DNA from: Stenopsyche tienmushanensis
Taxonomy: Eukaryota > Arthropoda > Insecta > Trichoptera > Stenopsychidae
Reading direction: 5' to 3'
Assembly: GCA_008973525.1 (NCBI GenBank)
Contig: WACJ01000109.1
Location: forward strand, 310,001-374,000
DNA: 64,000 bases
In this document: positions 44,862 to 55,260 of the stretch, piece after piece
How positions within the stretch are numbered: position 1 is the stretch's first letter
Layout: each line of letters begins with the position of its first letter
Program-made: the position numbers and the translations under genes
Notes under the pieces: model-generated
Databases searched by the model: none
Seen by the model: the letters and a program-made list of their open reading frames with translations, nothing else
Told to the model about the DNA's origin: nothing

Positions 44862-45455
44862 ACACCCCTACTTTGAAAGAGACACAGTGGCTTTAGGCAA
44901 GGATATTATTTTCCCGACTGCCACAAATTGTTCATCACTATAAAAATCTTCCTTAGAGATAATTTCGTCCGAACGCTGGCTTTATTCACTGAACTTTAAA
45001 GGTATTGATTTTATATCAATGTTGTATCCATCGATAATAATACAAGTATACATGATGGAAAATAATATAAACTATATTAGGGCTCACCTGGACCTATGCG
45101 CTAGGCTAGGTTATATATCACCGTGAACAGTTTAACTGTAAGCGCTTATTATTCGGACGGTTGGGCTTAATTGTTAATACTCACGTCCACACAATATTTA
45201 AAAAGGTCTCAATTAATTACGCTCTATTTTATGCGAGTTTTCATGGCGTTTTTCAGTGCTCCCGGCAAGACCAATAATCGTTTGTTTTAAGAGGCACTAA
45301 TGTCCTCTGGGTCACGAGGGCTGAAAGCTGACTATGTGCTAAATCCGGTGGTACGTGAAGGGCGCGCCGTCGTCCTCGGCTTAATTTCATTCAGCACGCA
45401 GAATGATGCTGAATTATCACCTCTGCTCGGTCCCCATAACGCATAGACACGCATT
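44862..45455. other. no gene recognised; less AT-rich from 45240
   Basis: An inverted pair TTCAGCA...TGCTGAA lies at 45391-45414. The less AT-rich part leads into the E-box cluster. No repeat shared with the rest of the window was seen. Confidence 0.3.
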
Positions 45456-45463
45456 TCCCGCTC

Positions 45464-45532
45464 CACGTGCACGTGACGTTTTTAAATATTTACACGTGTG
45501 CCATGTGCAGCCGGTCACGTGACAAGCACCTG
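45464..45532. promoter_or_regulatory. cluster of CACGTG E-boxes
   Basis: Four CACGTG hexamers lie at 45464-45469, 45470-45475, 45493-45498 and 45516-45521. The last is within the perfect 10-bp palindrome GTCACGTGAC (45514-45523). CATGTG (45502-45507) and CACCTG (45527-45532) are further E-box variants. CACGTG is the known site of bHLH factors such as Myc/Max, USF, TFEB-type and CLOCK/CYCLE proteins. The cluster is seen directly; regulatory use is inference. No gene start was identified nearby, so a target cannot be named. Confidence 0.45.
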
Positions 45533-45932
45533 AGCACGCTCCAGACTCGCATACGGGAAACCCCTATGCCACTTTGACACTTCCCGTTATCTATTGGGAC
45601 CATGCTCTGAATTTTTATATCCCATTTAGCCACTGCATCTTGCCAAGCTGCGATCCCGTGCTCTCGTGGAGAATTTACTTTCGCGATGAAAGTAAATAAA
45701 ATGGTTTGTATGGGAATCGAATGATATAAAAATATTTGATAAAATCGAATGGTCAAAGGTATTGAAATTATAAAGAAATTCGATACATTAAGCATAGAAT
45801 TAAAAAAAAACTTTTCTAGAAAAATATTTTTAGCCCCATTGCTATTCACGAGTTTGTTAGGATAAGAATCACTTGAATAGGAATTTTAAGTAGAAGAAGA
45901 TCTATGACTTTATTTGAGATCCAAAAACTCAG
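45533..45932. other. no recognised gene
   Basis: A 119-codon minus-strand frame (45490-45849) overlaps the E-box cluster and ends in AT-rich sequence; it has no motif. Nothing else was recognised. Confidence 0.3.
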
Positions 45933-45936
45933 TTAA

Positions 45937-46525
45937 CCTGTTAAGTGGGCGGGACGTATATATACGTCCAACGTAAACTGCATCGAAATTGGTTAGGACG
46001 TATATATACGTCCTCAAAATATATGTTCAGTCCTAAAGCAGGTGGATTTTTTTGTTTGTTTAACGAATGTGTGAGTTGTCGATACATATTTCGATATGAA
46101 TTAAGGATAGGTAGCAAATTGGTTGCACTTCGCTATTGTGTTGGAGTAGACGTATATTTAGTAAACGATGACTAGTAGCATAAGGTAAAATTCAAAAGCA
46201 AATTCGAGTTCATTACAAAAAAGGGATATAATCTAGAAAATGTTTCCATTTTATTTATGTGCTTTTGTTTATTGTTTTGTATTTGTCAACTTCTCTATAT
46301 GTTATGTATGTATGTCTCTTATCTAAATAAATTTAAAAAAATATATGTTTCATTAATTTTTTTATAAATTCTAAGCATCGTTAAAAAATGAATAATATGA
46401 ACGCACGCCAGGTGGGTGGGACGTATATATACGTCCTAACAAAAATGTATGTTGTATGCTAAAGAATATAATTGTATGCCCACTGTATGTTGCGTTATTG
46501 AAAAGGAACTACCCCGCTTAACAGG
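45937..46525. mobile_element. piggyBac-type non-autonomous element with TTAA target site
   Basis: The 589-bp element is flanked on both sides by TTAA (45933-45936 and 46526-46529). Its ends are inverted: CCTGTTAAGTGGG on the left and CCTGTTAAGCGGG on the reverse strand at the right. The TTAA duplication and a CC-initial terminal repeat are hallmarks of the piggyBac superfamily. Subterminally it carries the palindrome GGACGTATATATACGTCC three times (45952-45969, 45996-46013, 46419-46436), two near the left end and one near the right. No transposase frame is present; a 76-codon frame at 45945-46175 has no motif. It would depend on a transposase made elsewhere. Confidence 0.85.
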
Positions 46526-46557
46526 TTAAAATCTGTATTGAGACGATCAATCAAAAA

Positions 46558-46940
46558 TATTAGGTTCTCCCGAAAGAAATCAATTATTTTTTCGCGCCCT
46601 TGTTTGAATCCAGTTTGTGTTCAAACGCGGTAAAGGAAGCATTTTTGTATTATTTTTCATTACTGTATATATTATCTGCTCTTTTTTGTGCCTTAGATTT
46701 TTTTATAATCCAGCATAAGCATGTCAAAACCTAAAAACAACGAAGAATATATTCGATGTTGTATGCTGTTTTTTGATCAGGGTTCGAATGTTATAATAAT
46801 TACAAACACCATCAATTAAATTTATGGACCAGTAATAATAGATGTCAATTTAAGTTTAGATGCTTTAAATCGGGTGACAGAAAATTATATAATGCCCCTA
46901 AATCAAGTAGACGACAGAAACTTATAGAAAGTTGTGTTAT
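46558..46940 (+). pseudogene. mariner left end and transposase N-terminal remnant
   Basis: TATTAGGTTCTCCCGAAAGA at 46558-46577 looks like a mariner terminal repeat with a TA flank. The ATG at 46721 opens NNEEYIRCCMLFFDQGSN, a stop, IYGPVI, and after a frameshift near 46837 RCQFKFRCFKSGDRKLYNAP followed by KSSRRQKL. The order of a YIR-x-CMLF-x-x-DQGSN helix, an (I/V)YGP turn and a CQ-x-x-FxxFxSGD block followed by a P-(K/R)-S-x-R hook is the standard mariner N-terminal domain. No further transposase follows; unrelated AT-rich DNA begins at about 46940. It starts only 33 bp after the right end of the piggyBac-type element. Confidence 0.75.
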
Positions 46941-48100
46941 ATACCTAATTGTTTTATTTTTTGCAAAAATATAATGCTTTGAAGTTCACATATTTTATTG
47001 TAATAAATTATTGCATTGATGAGATAATTATAATCGTTACTGATAGAAAATGATTGGAGAATATTTATTTGGAGATAGAAAATTATACGTCTGTTTTCTG
47101 TAAAATTAGCTGTTATATGTGTATAAAAAACCCATCTTTCTACCCTTATACAATTTCATTATTAAATTCATGATATATAAGAACAAGAAAATTGACAGAA
47201 GCAAGTAATTTTTCACGTGGCTCTGGACCAAAAGACATTTCAGAATAAAATCAATATCTCGTTATATTGTATATTAAATGTCAATATTTATTTTAGTATC
47301 ATTTTTATCTTTTTCCTTATAAGAAAAAAAGACAAACCTTTATTATGCTTTGACATTTTGAACAGCGACTATATTTACCATCACAGCTTTATTTATTCAT
47401 TTCAATTTATATGTATTGAAAAATTATCGATGACTTTTACAAGGGGCCAAAATTATAATTTGACAATAACATCTGAAATAGTCTATGAATATCCTCATAT
47501 GAAAAAGGAATATCATCAAGTTGTATGTTTACGTAGAAATATTATATTCATATTTTTTAGATATTTTAATAATATAATACAAGACTTTGTATACATGAAC
47601 AATAGACCATTTTTTCAGCTTTTTAATATTTCATTATTCTTGTGGATAAATTAAAGACATTTCCCTAAGAAGATTCACTACTAAAACTTATAATTTAAAA
47701 TATTATACGAAAAATTTGTAAGACAAAAATAGCACATAAAATAATGAGAAAATAATTGACTATGGTTATGAAAACAATATACAAAAAACCTAAATAATAT
47801 GACTTAAGTTAAGTCGTCAATGTGAAAGAGAACAATTTTTGACCTATTATATCATGATTTAGCACTAAAGTATATTCAAGTATGTGATATCCACCCTAAA
47901 TTATATTTTTAATGAGAAAATATTAACGATAAATTAGTTTTTAAACGTATAATATTTTTATTAAATTTGAAGCAACGAGTGGCCAAAAATTATAAAGATC
48001 AGGTCAGATCATAATTTAAATAAAATACAGTAGGTTTTTTAGCACTTCAATCTATTTGCATTATTAAATATTCATTTGCTGACTGATTTAAATAAACTTC
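46941..48100. other. extremely AT-rich stretch between two mariner ends
   Basis: The 145-codon frame at 47217-47654 is composed largely of I, F, Y, N and L codons, has no motif and is judged a by-product of composition. No repeat shared with the rest of the window was seen. Confidence 0.35.
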
Positions 48101-48540
48101 AGCGTATTTCAACATGCGATCTTCTTTTCCAACGACATAATAGCCAACCTTTTTTGAAGAGACTTGTCACTGGAGACTGAAAGTTGGATACTCTATGAGA
48201 ATATCCAACGTAAACGGTCTTGGACCAAGGGTACAGAAGCTTTAACTATAGCGAAACTTGGTTTACATCCAAAAAAAGTTTTGCTATGCATTTGGTGGGA
48301 CTGGAAGGACGTGGTAAAAATTTTAATTCAAAAAATGATATAAAAATGTACCTTGATCAATATTTTGCCAACAAACCTGGGACATTTTGGCAAAAAGGCA
48401 TCGTGAGGCTTTCGGAGAGATGGAGAAAGGTAATAGAACAGAATGGATCATATATTATTCAATAAATTTTGATGTAATACAAATTATTGCTTATTTTTTT
48501 CTTAATATGAAAACGAAAGAAACTTATGGAAGCACCCTAA
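48101..48540 (+). pseudogene. mariner transposase C-terminal part with internal deletion and right end
   Basis: It reads RISTCDLLFQRHNSQPFLKR, LVTGD, one extra base near 48177, then ESWILYENIQRKRSW, the block around the first catalytic Asp. LGLHPKKVLLCIWWDWK follows and then, abruptly, FNSKNDIKMYLDQYFANKP, FWQKGIVRLSERWRKVIEQN and a stop at 48463-48465. The ~100 residues carrying the second and third catalytic Asp (HDNARPH- and SPDLAPSD-type motifs) are missing. The 3' region ends in GGGTGCTTCCATAAGTTTCT (reverse strand) next to TA near 48530, a plausible terminal repeat. The product would be inactive. Confidence 0.85.
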
Positions 48541-50604
48541 TATTATTATTAAGGATCAGATAATTAGGACAAAAATTAACTTTAATTTCAACCTATTTAA
48601 TAATCAAATTTGGAATATAGTTTTTAAATTCTATAATGGAATATATCAGGAAAAATCAAGATTTTGGTTATAAACTTGTGCGTATTCGTCTGCGAATATT
48701 TATTTTCAGAAACCATCGATACATTTATAACAGCAAATGCATTCATAATATATGATTCGAGACACTAACTGTAAATAGTCCCACTTTTTTGTTTGTAAGC
48801 GGTAAATTTAACGGGCAAATCTTATATCAGGGGCGGCCAAACTTATATTTACTACGGGTGAACTTTATTTAAAACTATAGACGGTGGTCTACCGACATTA
48901 GTGCTAAATAAAAATGATATGGATATCGAACGATATGTGGTTCCAATAAGACGTGCCATACAGCGCATGCCACGATGGACACTCTGCACGAGCGATTTGA
49001 GGTCACTGATTATATCGCGCAACGTGACGTGAACTGTCCATGAGATCTTGTGATTTAACGTCTATATACTTTATTCCTTTGAGGATATCTTAAATTTTAG
49101 ATCCATGCGTATAAACCGCAAACAATTGATGCCCTCAAAGCCAACATTATTTACGCTATCCAGCAAATTCAATCAGATTTATGTGACAGTCATCAAAAAT
49201 TGGATCTCCCGAAAACGTGCCACCAAGCAAAGCTGCGATAGACATTTGAACGACGTTATATTTCATATTTAATGTCATAAAGTTTTCTTTAAAATGAATA
49301 TCTCATACACAGCTTGTTTTATTTATGTTTAAAAATTGAGTAGTCTTATTAAATGACCCTATACACATTCAATATCGAGTTATTTCAATAAGAGAAAATA
49401 ATGATTTCTCTTCATATGCAATGAGCAATTAAGAAGGGCATCAGGGTATTTATGGAATTGTACACATATTTGATTATTCAAATAATCAGATAAAGGGCTT
49501 TACAATAAATAGACAATATAAATGCTATAAAATGTCGTATATGAAACATTTGATTTTCGTTTGAATCGTCCGTTATCAGGCCTTCGCGAGGACGATCACA
49601 TGTCAAATTTCAGCAAGAACTGAACTGTTTATGCTAGAATTCAACTTTCTCGTTTTATTATACATTCAGGATCCAAATTGACTTGTAGATGATAAGCGAA
49701 AGCGTGTATCGAGGCGTAGTGATAAAATAATGTATTCAGTACGGTGTAAAGGTATGTCGCTCACCTTTCGTGATACGGAAGCTTTTCCGGAGAGACAAAA
49801 GTGGAGCGGGTGGAATCGCAACTTGATCTATCCTTTTCATTTTCAACTCCCGGAGGAGGCGGTGGGCATAAGGCGGAGGGCCCGAGGAGGACTCTTGGGG
49901 TAACATGAGGTGATAAATTGTTATGACGCCGCAGTCTCTGTGTGTGTGTGTGTGCAAGTCGATGGGGCGGAGGGAAGGTGGCTGGGTGGATGGGTAGTGC
50001 TACGTGATCACTATTAATATTGTAAGGAGATGCAAAAAAATGTGTAACCGCAAACGAAACCCTCATCACGTCGTTCAAACGGCAGAAGCGGCACGTTTCA
50101 TTGCCTTTATTTATTTTATTATACGTACAAGTGTGGTAACGGTATTAAGAGGGAAGGTGAATCGATATGCGAGATATGATTAAGCAAGTTTATCGGAAGC
50201 CTTCAGCCTCACGGCTCCTTCTAAATGACTGTAAAAACGTTTTGGTAAGCAATTGAGCAGAAAGATAGTCATAAAACAAGGAGAAATTGGCATACCAAGA
50301 AGAGCACACTGAGACCACATTATCACAACTGATTTTCAATTTATATTCAAGAAGGGACTGGTAGCTATCCTCGTTTATGTACCATCAGTACATTTACTAA
50401 ATTGTCTAAAATCGTTCAACCACTTGTATATTTGTTGCACGCATCTTTTTTCATACGATTTTTCTCGTATATGAGATTTAGATTTGCGAAACCTTTCATC
50501 ATAATTCAATATGAGTAACAAATCATTTTGACTAAAACTCAACATTAGAGATTTTGTTAAAATAACTGATAGATTAATTGATCATTGTTGCTTTAGTGGG
50601 CGCA
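48541..50604. other. no recognised gene; (GT)n at 49939-49954
   Basis: A less AT-rich patch at 49740-50220 contains a short (TG) run of about eight units and two overlapping minus-strand frames (49736-50078) whose H- and T-rich stretch comes from it. Nothing else was recognised. Confidence 0.35.
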
Positions 50605-50710
50605 GTGCAAAAGAAAAAAGAGTGGAGCAATAGCTTTGACCGCGGAAAGAGGTACTCTTCCCGCTGGCTGCTTATTAGTCTCGCAGCTGGAGTCACCTTA
50701 TCCCAAGAAA
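50605..50710 (-). repeat. short dispersed repeat B (copy 5)
   Basis: On the minus strand: GGTGACTCCAGCTGCGAGAC, CAGCCAGCGGGAAGAGTACC, CCGCGGTCAAAGCTATTGCT, then CCACTCTTTTTTCTTTT. It preserves the complete order of blocks of the family. Confidence 0.55.
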
Positions 50711-50904
50711 TAGCAATCTTAGCTAAGTATATACACTTTATATTATCGCCTTAGATTAATATGTATTGATTCAGACTCATTTTGATTACCCGGATCATAG
50801 ATATTAAATATTGAGACTATCAATAAAATTGATCAGATTTGTTACTTAATACTTAATAAATGGCTTTGAACAAAATTCAAAGTTTTTAAAAAAAAAAAAA
50901 AATC

Positions 50905-51085
50905 AAAATCGTGAGGCGTTCATTCGTCATGTCAGCGATCCGAAAAAGCGGACCGGTTGGATACACAGATCTTGTAGCCACTCTTTTAGAGCTTATTGCG
51001 GCATTTCTATGATTTATACGATCACGAAAACTCCTTCAGAGGCTAATTTACATAAGTAGCTGGCACCAAATTTTCAAAATTACAT
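50905..51085 (+). repeat. dispersed repeat P
   Basis: TTCGTCATGTCAGCGATCCG, AAGCGGACCGGTTGGATACA, ATGATTTATACGATCACGAA, ACTCCTTCAGAGGCTA and GGCACCAAATTTTC match the reverse complement of 14885-15035 in order. It is preceded by an A-run at 50887-50900. Confidence 0.5.
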
Positions 51086-52735
51086 ATGATGTACCAAATA
51101 CATATCATAGTAGCACGCGAGTGTTTTTTTTAAATTTAAAACAAATCCATAAGCCTTAAAAAAATTCGGTCCATATAAAGCAAATAAAAAATGTAATTCA
51201 AAATTACAATTTGCTCTTGATCTTATTCGCTTACGCAGATATAGAGAACAGGCTCACATTAACACGTCCAAAGAAGTCATGCGTCCCAAATTTATTGAAC
51301 ATTTATCTTGATACAATATTTAATACGTTTTCATAGATTTGGATATATATTGCGATAGAAATGATCGTAAATTAGAAACTTTTAATATTTCAAGCTCATT
51401 TTTGTCCAAGATCTCGACCATTTGTCACGTTTAAAGATTATTTTCATGTCGAAATGCTTAATATCTTATCTTCGCACATTTGAATTTATGAGAAAAGTTC
51501 ATAAAATATTCGTTAAATGTGCAAAAAAACACTAGTCAGCGTGGCGCGCTTCTATTTAATTGGAACGTTGTAAAAGCGCGATTGTTAAAATTTGATATTA
51601 TTCAAGTGCTTAGATTTTTGTAATGGTCTGTTTCGATCCTTGATACGAGTTTGTGAGATTAATCAAAATCGTAGAGTAATTCTATAAATTAATTTTATAA
51701 AATACGTCCATAAATCAAATAGTCTTTGATCTGATTAGAAGCAAAGATAAGTGTTGTTAAATTTGTTCAAAGTTTTGGTTGAATTTTCAATAAAATTATT
51801 ATATGCTGCGGCTATAGTTCTGCAGATAAAGTAAGCACCCGGACTATGAGAGGTCGTTCAACGGATATATACATTTTTTTTTAAATTGGACCATCGCTAA
51901 AACACACAATTATTATTCATTCAAATTGTTTTGAATCAATGACATTGATTGTTGTCAGTAGCATTATCTGCATCATGTAAATTTTCAAAGTAATGGGATT
52001 GAAAAGCAGTTGTTCTCAACCTTTTTTATTGTTACAGAGAATCTTCTTCAATTTTTATTGTATTATATTCAACTTTTTTATGTGTGGTGATTTCAAGGCT
52101 TACAAATTTGTGAAAATTACACAAATACTTAGCCACAATTTACAAAAAATGTGCACATTTACAAAATTATACAAAAAAAGTTTACGCTCTATCGTGTGCG
52201 TATTTTTTTTGCAAAAATTTAGTACATAATAGAACGTTATTATAAAAATGTTCCAAAAAAAACAAGATGACTTTTGTGGAGAAATGGATTCATTAATACA
52301 CCGTCATCGATTTTGGTTTCCCTAGGTTTGTTATAAAATTACCATCCTATATAGATCTCTAGATTATGAATCTATTCGGGAAACACAAATCAAAAAAAAT
52401 AATACCAAACTTAGCTTTCATGTATTGCCATAATCATAATTGCCCTCGACGAAGATGAAGAGATTTATCTAAATAAATTTCTTTCAATGGTAAATATTTT
52501 GAAAAATCGAAACAACGATATCAACGAGTGGTTTTATTATTGTCATTCTATCATTATTGGTGGTTTTACAATTCAAACATCTAAATACTTTTTGGAATAT
52601 TTTACTTGACAATTTGTAAACCTTGGAATCGTTTTACGCATATGTGATCTGACTTGGTAGGCATAGATTTATCTGGCGCAAAAAACAAATAAAATCTATT
52701 GACGCATGACGGGATTTGACGGCTGTGTGCGTCAA
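51086..52735. other. AT-rich region without recognised genes
   Basis: The 78-codon frame at 51993-52229 is F-, K- and L-rich and has no motif. No shared repeats were noticed. Confidence 0.3.
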
Positions 52736-52739
52736 AGTG

Positions 52740-53240
52740 ATAATATGGCAATATTTTGTCATTCCGGGATCAGTATCGGGATCCTGGGACCGGGATTTTT
52801 AATAGTTTAAGAAATTACATTGATAAATTTGATCAAAAATTATTAATAAGTCCATTTGTTTAATATAAAAAATAGTTTGAAGGCTAAAGAATTTTATTTA
52901 TTTATATAAGAAAAGGTATCGTCATCAGATATTTAAATGCTAGTTCGAGCTGATGACCGAGTGAGCCTCCATTTTCGTATAACACCATCAATGTGACTGA
53001 TAAAATTCCTTTCTGCTGAGACACGGACTAAAAATCGCAAAATTCCCGATTTCCCGGCAAATTATTTATTTCCGTCGCTGCAAATGAATACTTACATACT
53101 ATAATACTTTGATGTGATTCGTAATTATATTACGGAGGAATACAAAAATTCTGAATCCCGTATCTATTATATTTCATATCGATATTCCCATTATTAGAGT
53201 CGAGGTGTAGTAAATACATCACCGGTAGGGAATGATGATG
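52740..53240 (-). mobile_element. hAT-like element remnant, copy A2
   Basis: On the minus strand a short frame near 53030-52990 reads VRVSAERNFISHIDGVIRKW. S-A-E-R-x-F with a following basic K-R-type stretch resembles the C-terminal dimerisation motif of hAT transposases (SxERxFS). The match is short and the rest is not readable, so this is a weak assignment. Flanking blocks (TATTTCCGTCGCTGCA, TTACGGAGGAATACAAAAA) and CGGGATC-rich sequence at 52757-52800 are shared with copies at 8.6 and 54.8 kb. It forms an inverted pair with 54740-55260. Confidence 0.45.
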
Positions 53241-54735
53241 AGAATTTATTGGTGAAAATTGAACGAAATTCAACCATTGCTTTTCAAATCTACCTGAAGA
53301 GATTAATTGTTAATCATATCGCGAAATTTTATTTTGGCCTACGATGTAATTATATACAATAGTATTTGATATCCAGTTATTTCTTTAATAATGGCTTGCA
53401 GTCTTATAAAGTAAATCATAGGTCCTTTAATACTGAATAGGTTCGATTCCTCATGCCTTTATAATGGAGTGTAGGAATCAACCCACCATACGAATTGAAA
53501 TTTCAAATGAGAACATTTCTAAATATAATATTTAAAAATGAATTCTATATTCAGGTTCATAAACATCATTTGTGAGAAATATTATACTGACAGTACAATG
53601 GTGTGACCAGGCGCCATTTTTGCATTAAATCCAGACCCGTCTGCTAAATTTTAGTAAACGTTTTTAAATTATATTCCTCTCACTAAGAGATAAATTTGCA
53701 GATTTTACACTGGCGCTTTAATGTGTTGTAATGATGGTAAGCATTATTTGGCGCCATAAAAACACCCTGCTGCGCCTACCGAATACAAACATTTTTTTAT
53801 TGTTTCTCGTGTCATATTCGTCACACGATAAGGTCTTTTGGGTATTTGATACCTCGCGAAACGAAAGTGAAATTTTATACTTTTGGAGACGACAATGTCA
53901 CATCGGATAAATTTATCTCGGACACTTGAATAAACGATGCGAATTTGTTCTTCGAACGGGGTTTTGCTATCAAAAAAGTTATTCTTCAACGGAGTTATTA
54001 ATTAACAGGTTGGCCAATAGCCTCGAGCATTAATCGAAAAGCTAAAATATTCATACGACCCTCCAGATCTCATTATTAGCCACCCCGTTCGGGGGCGCAT
54101 ATTAATTATATTTATCTCCGAAGAAGCAAAAAGGAGAGAGTGGAAAGTGTGGAAAAAACAAACAGGGGAACGTGCCACGTCTGAAAATTTTATGACATCG
54201 GCTAAATCAGAAAAAATGTACATTGTTAGCTGGAACCAAACACGTCCTGTATAAAGGCAATCAATAATTCAGGGGCTATGCGATACAACCTTCAAGCAGC
54301 ATTACAATTTTTTTTAGATCTGATTTAAATTTTATGGGGGCTGAATAGTTAAGTCGGAGCGGGGTGATTTACAGCTCTAACTTATCGTATGCGAAACAAT
54401 GTAATATGTTAATACGCACCGGCCTGTCATAAAGGTAAATGCATACAAATTTCAAAAGGATGTTAATATGAATCGAGGATATTGTTGAGAAGGATGCCAT
54501 CATCATAATGCTGTATGCCCGATAAAGAAATATTTTTAGTGTTATTAAACATAATGGTTTGCTTTATGCGGGCTTAAATTGCGAATTATTGTATGTATTA
54601 AATGGCATTAAGATGCAATTTTTCATCGCAACTCATTTAAAAAACGTATCTTTTACAATTCAATTTGACTAATTTGATAGTTTAAATAAGTTATTGACAA
54701 TTGCATTAATACTGTAAAGCAATAGATGGTTTTAG
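53241..54735. other. spacer between the inverted hAT-like copies; less AT-rich island 53740-54240
   Basis: The island contains minus-strand frames at 53744-53989 and 54002-54223 without known motifs. It is not repeated in the window and may be unique host sequence. A tRNA-like box at 53440 was checked and rejected. Confidence 0.3.
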
Positions 54736-54739
54736 GCGC

Positions 54740-55260
54740 TCATGAATTCCGGGATTAATTAACTTAATCCCGAAAAAATCGGGATTGAAATTTTTATCTA
54801 ACAGAAATTGTACACCTCGCCAAGCACGATGAAGGCTACTAAATCAAGACATTCTCGCCGAAATTTGGACGCTTATAAACAGTGGCGTAACTACTACTAG
54901 GTGACGCCTAGAGGCAGTAACTGTCTTATATATGTATATACATATATACAGTACATGTATGTTTTTCAAATTCTTATAATTGCCTTTTCCTACCGGTGAT
55001 GTATTTACTACACTTCGGCTCTAATTATGGGAATATCGATATGAAATATAATAGATACGGTGTTCAGAATTTTTGTATTCCTCCGTAATATAATTAGGAA
55101 TCACATCAAAGTATCACAGTGTAAAAGTATTCATCTGCAACGACGGAAATAAATAATTTGTCGGGAAATCGGGAATTTTTCGAGTTTTAGTTCGTGTCTC
55201 AGCAGATGGGAATTTTATCAGTCACATTGATGGTGGATGGTACGAAAAAAGTGCGCGTAC
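54740..55260 (+). mobile_element. hAT-like element remnant, copy A3
   Basis: The segment is the reverse-complement counterpart of 8585-9030 and 52740-53240. It includes the CCGGGATTAATTAACTTAAT region, CAGTGGCGTAACTA at 54880-54893, the GTGATGTATTTACTACAC, TTTTTGTATTCCTCCGTAAT and TGCAACGACGGAAATAAAT blocks. Near 55190 it has VRVSADGNFISHIDG, the diverged counterpart of the SAERNF motif in copy A2. The CAGTGGCGTA word is typical of hAT-type ends, but here it lies inside sequence shared by two copies, so it may mark an older nested insertion. Confidence 0.45.

Noticed and set aside
45945..46175. 76-codon frame inside the piggyBac-type element
   Set aside because: It begins in the terminal repeat and palindromes and has no transposase motif.
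47217..47654. 145-codon plus-strand open frame
   Set aside because: Composition is dominated by I, F, Y, N and L from extreme AT-richness; no motif, no good neighbours, no second copy.
49736..50078. Two minus-strand frames with H/T-rich stretch
   Set aside because: The low-complexity part comes from the (GT)n tract; nothing else supports coding.
51536..51560. CAGCGTGGCGCGCTTCTATT, similar to the start of the LTR-like repeat
   Set aside because: Similarity ends after about 12 bases and no further landmark of the repeat follows.
53440..53450. GGTTCGATTCC, a tRNA B-box-like word (also GTTCGAATCC at 19944-19953)
   Set aside because: The flanking bases do not form a T-arm stem and no acceptor stem or A-box is present at the right distance.
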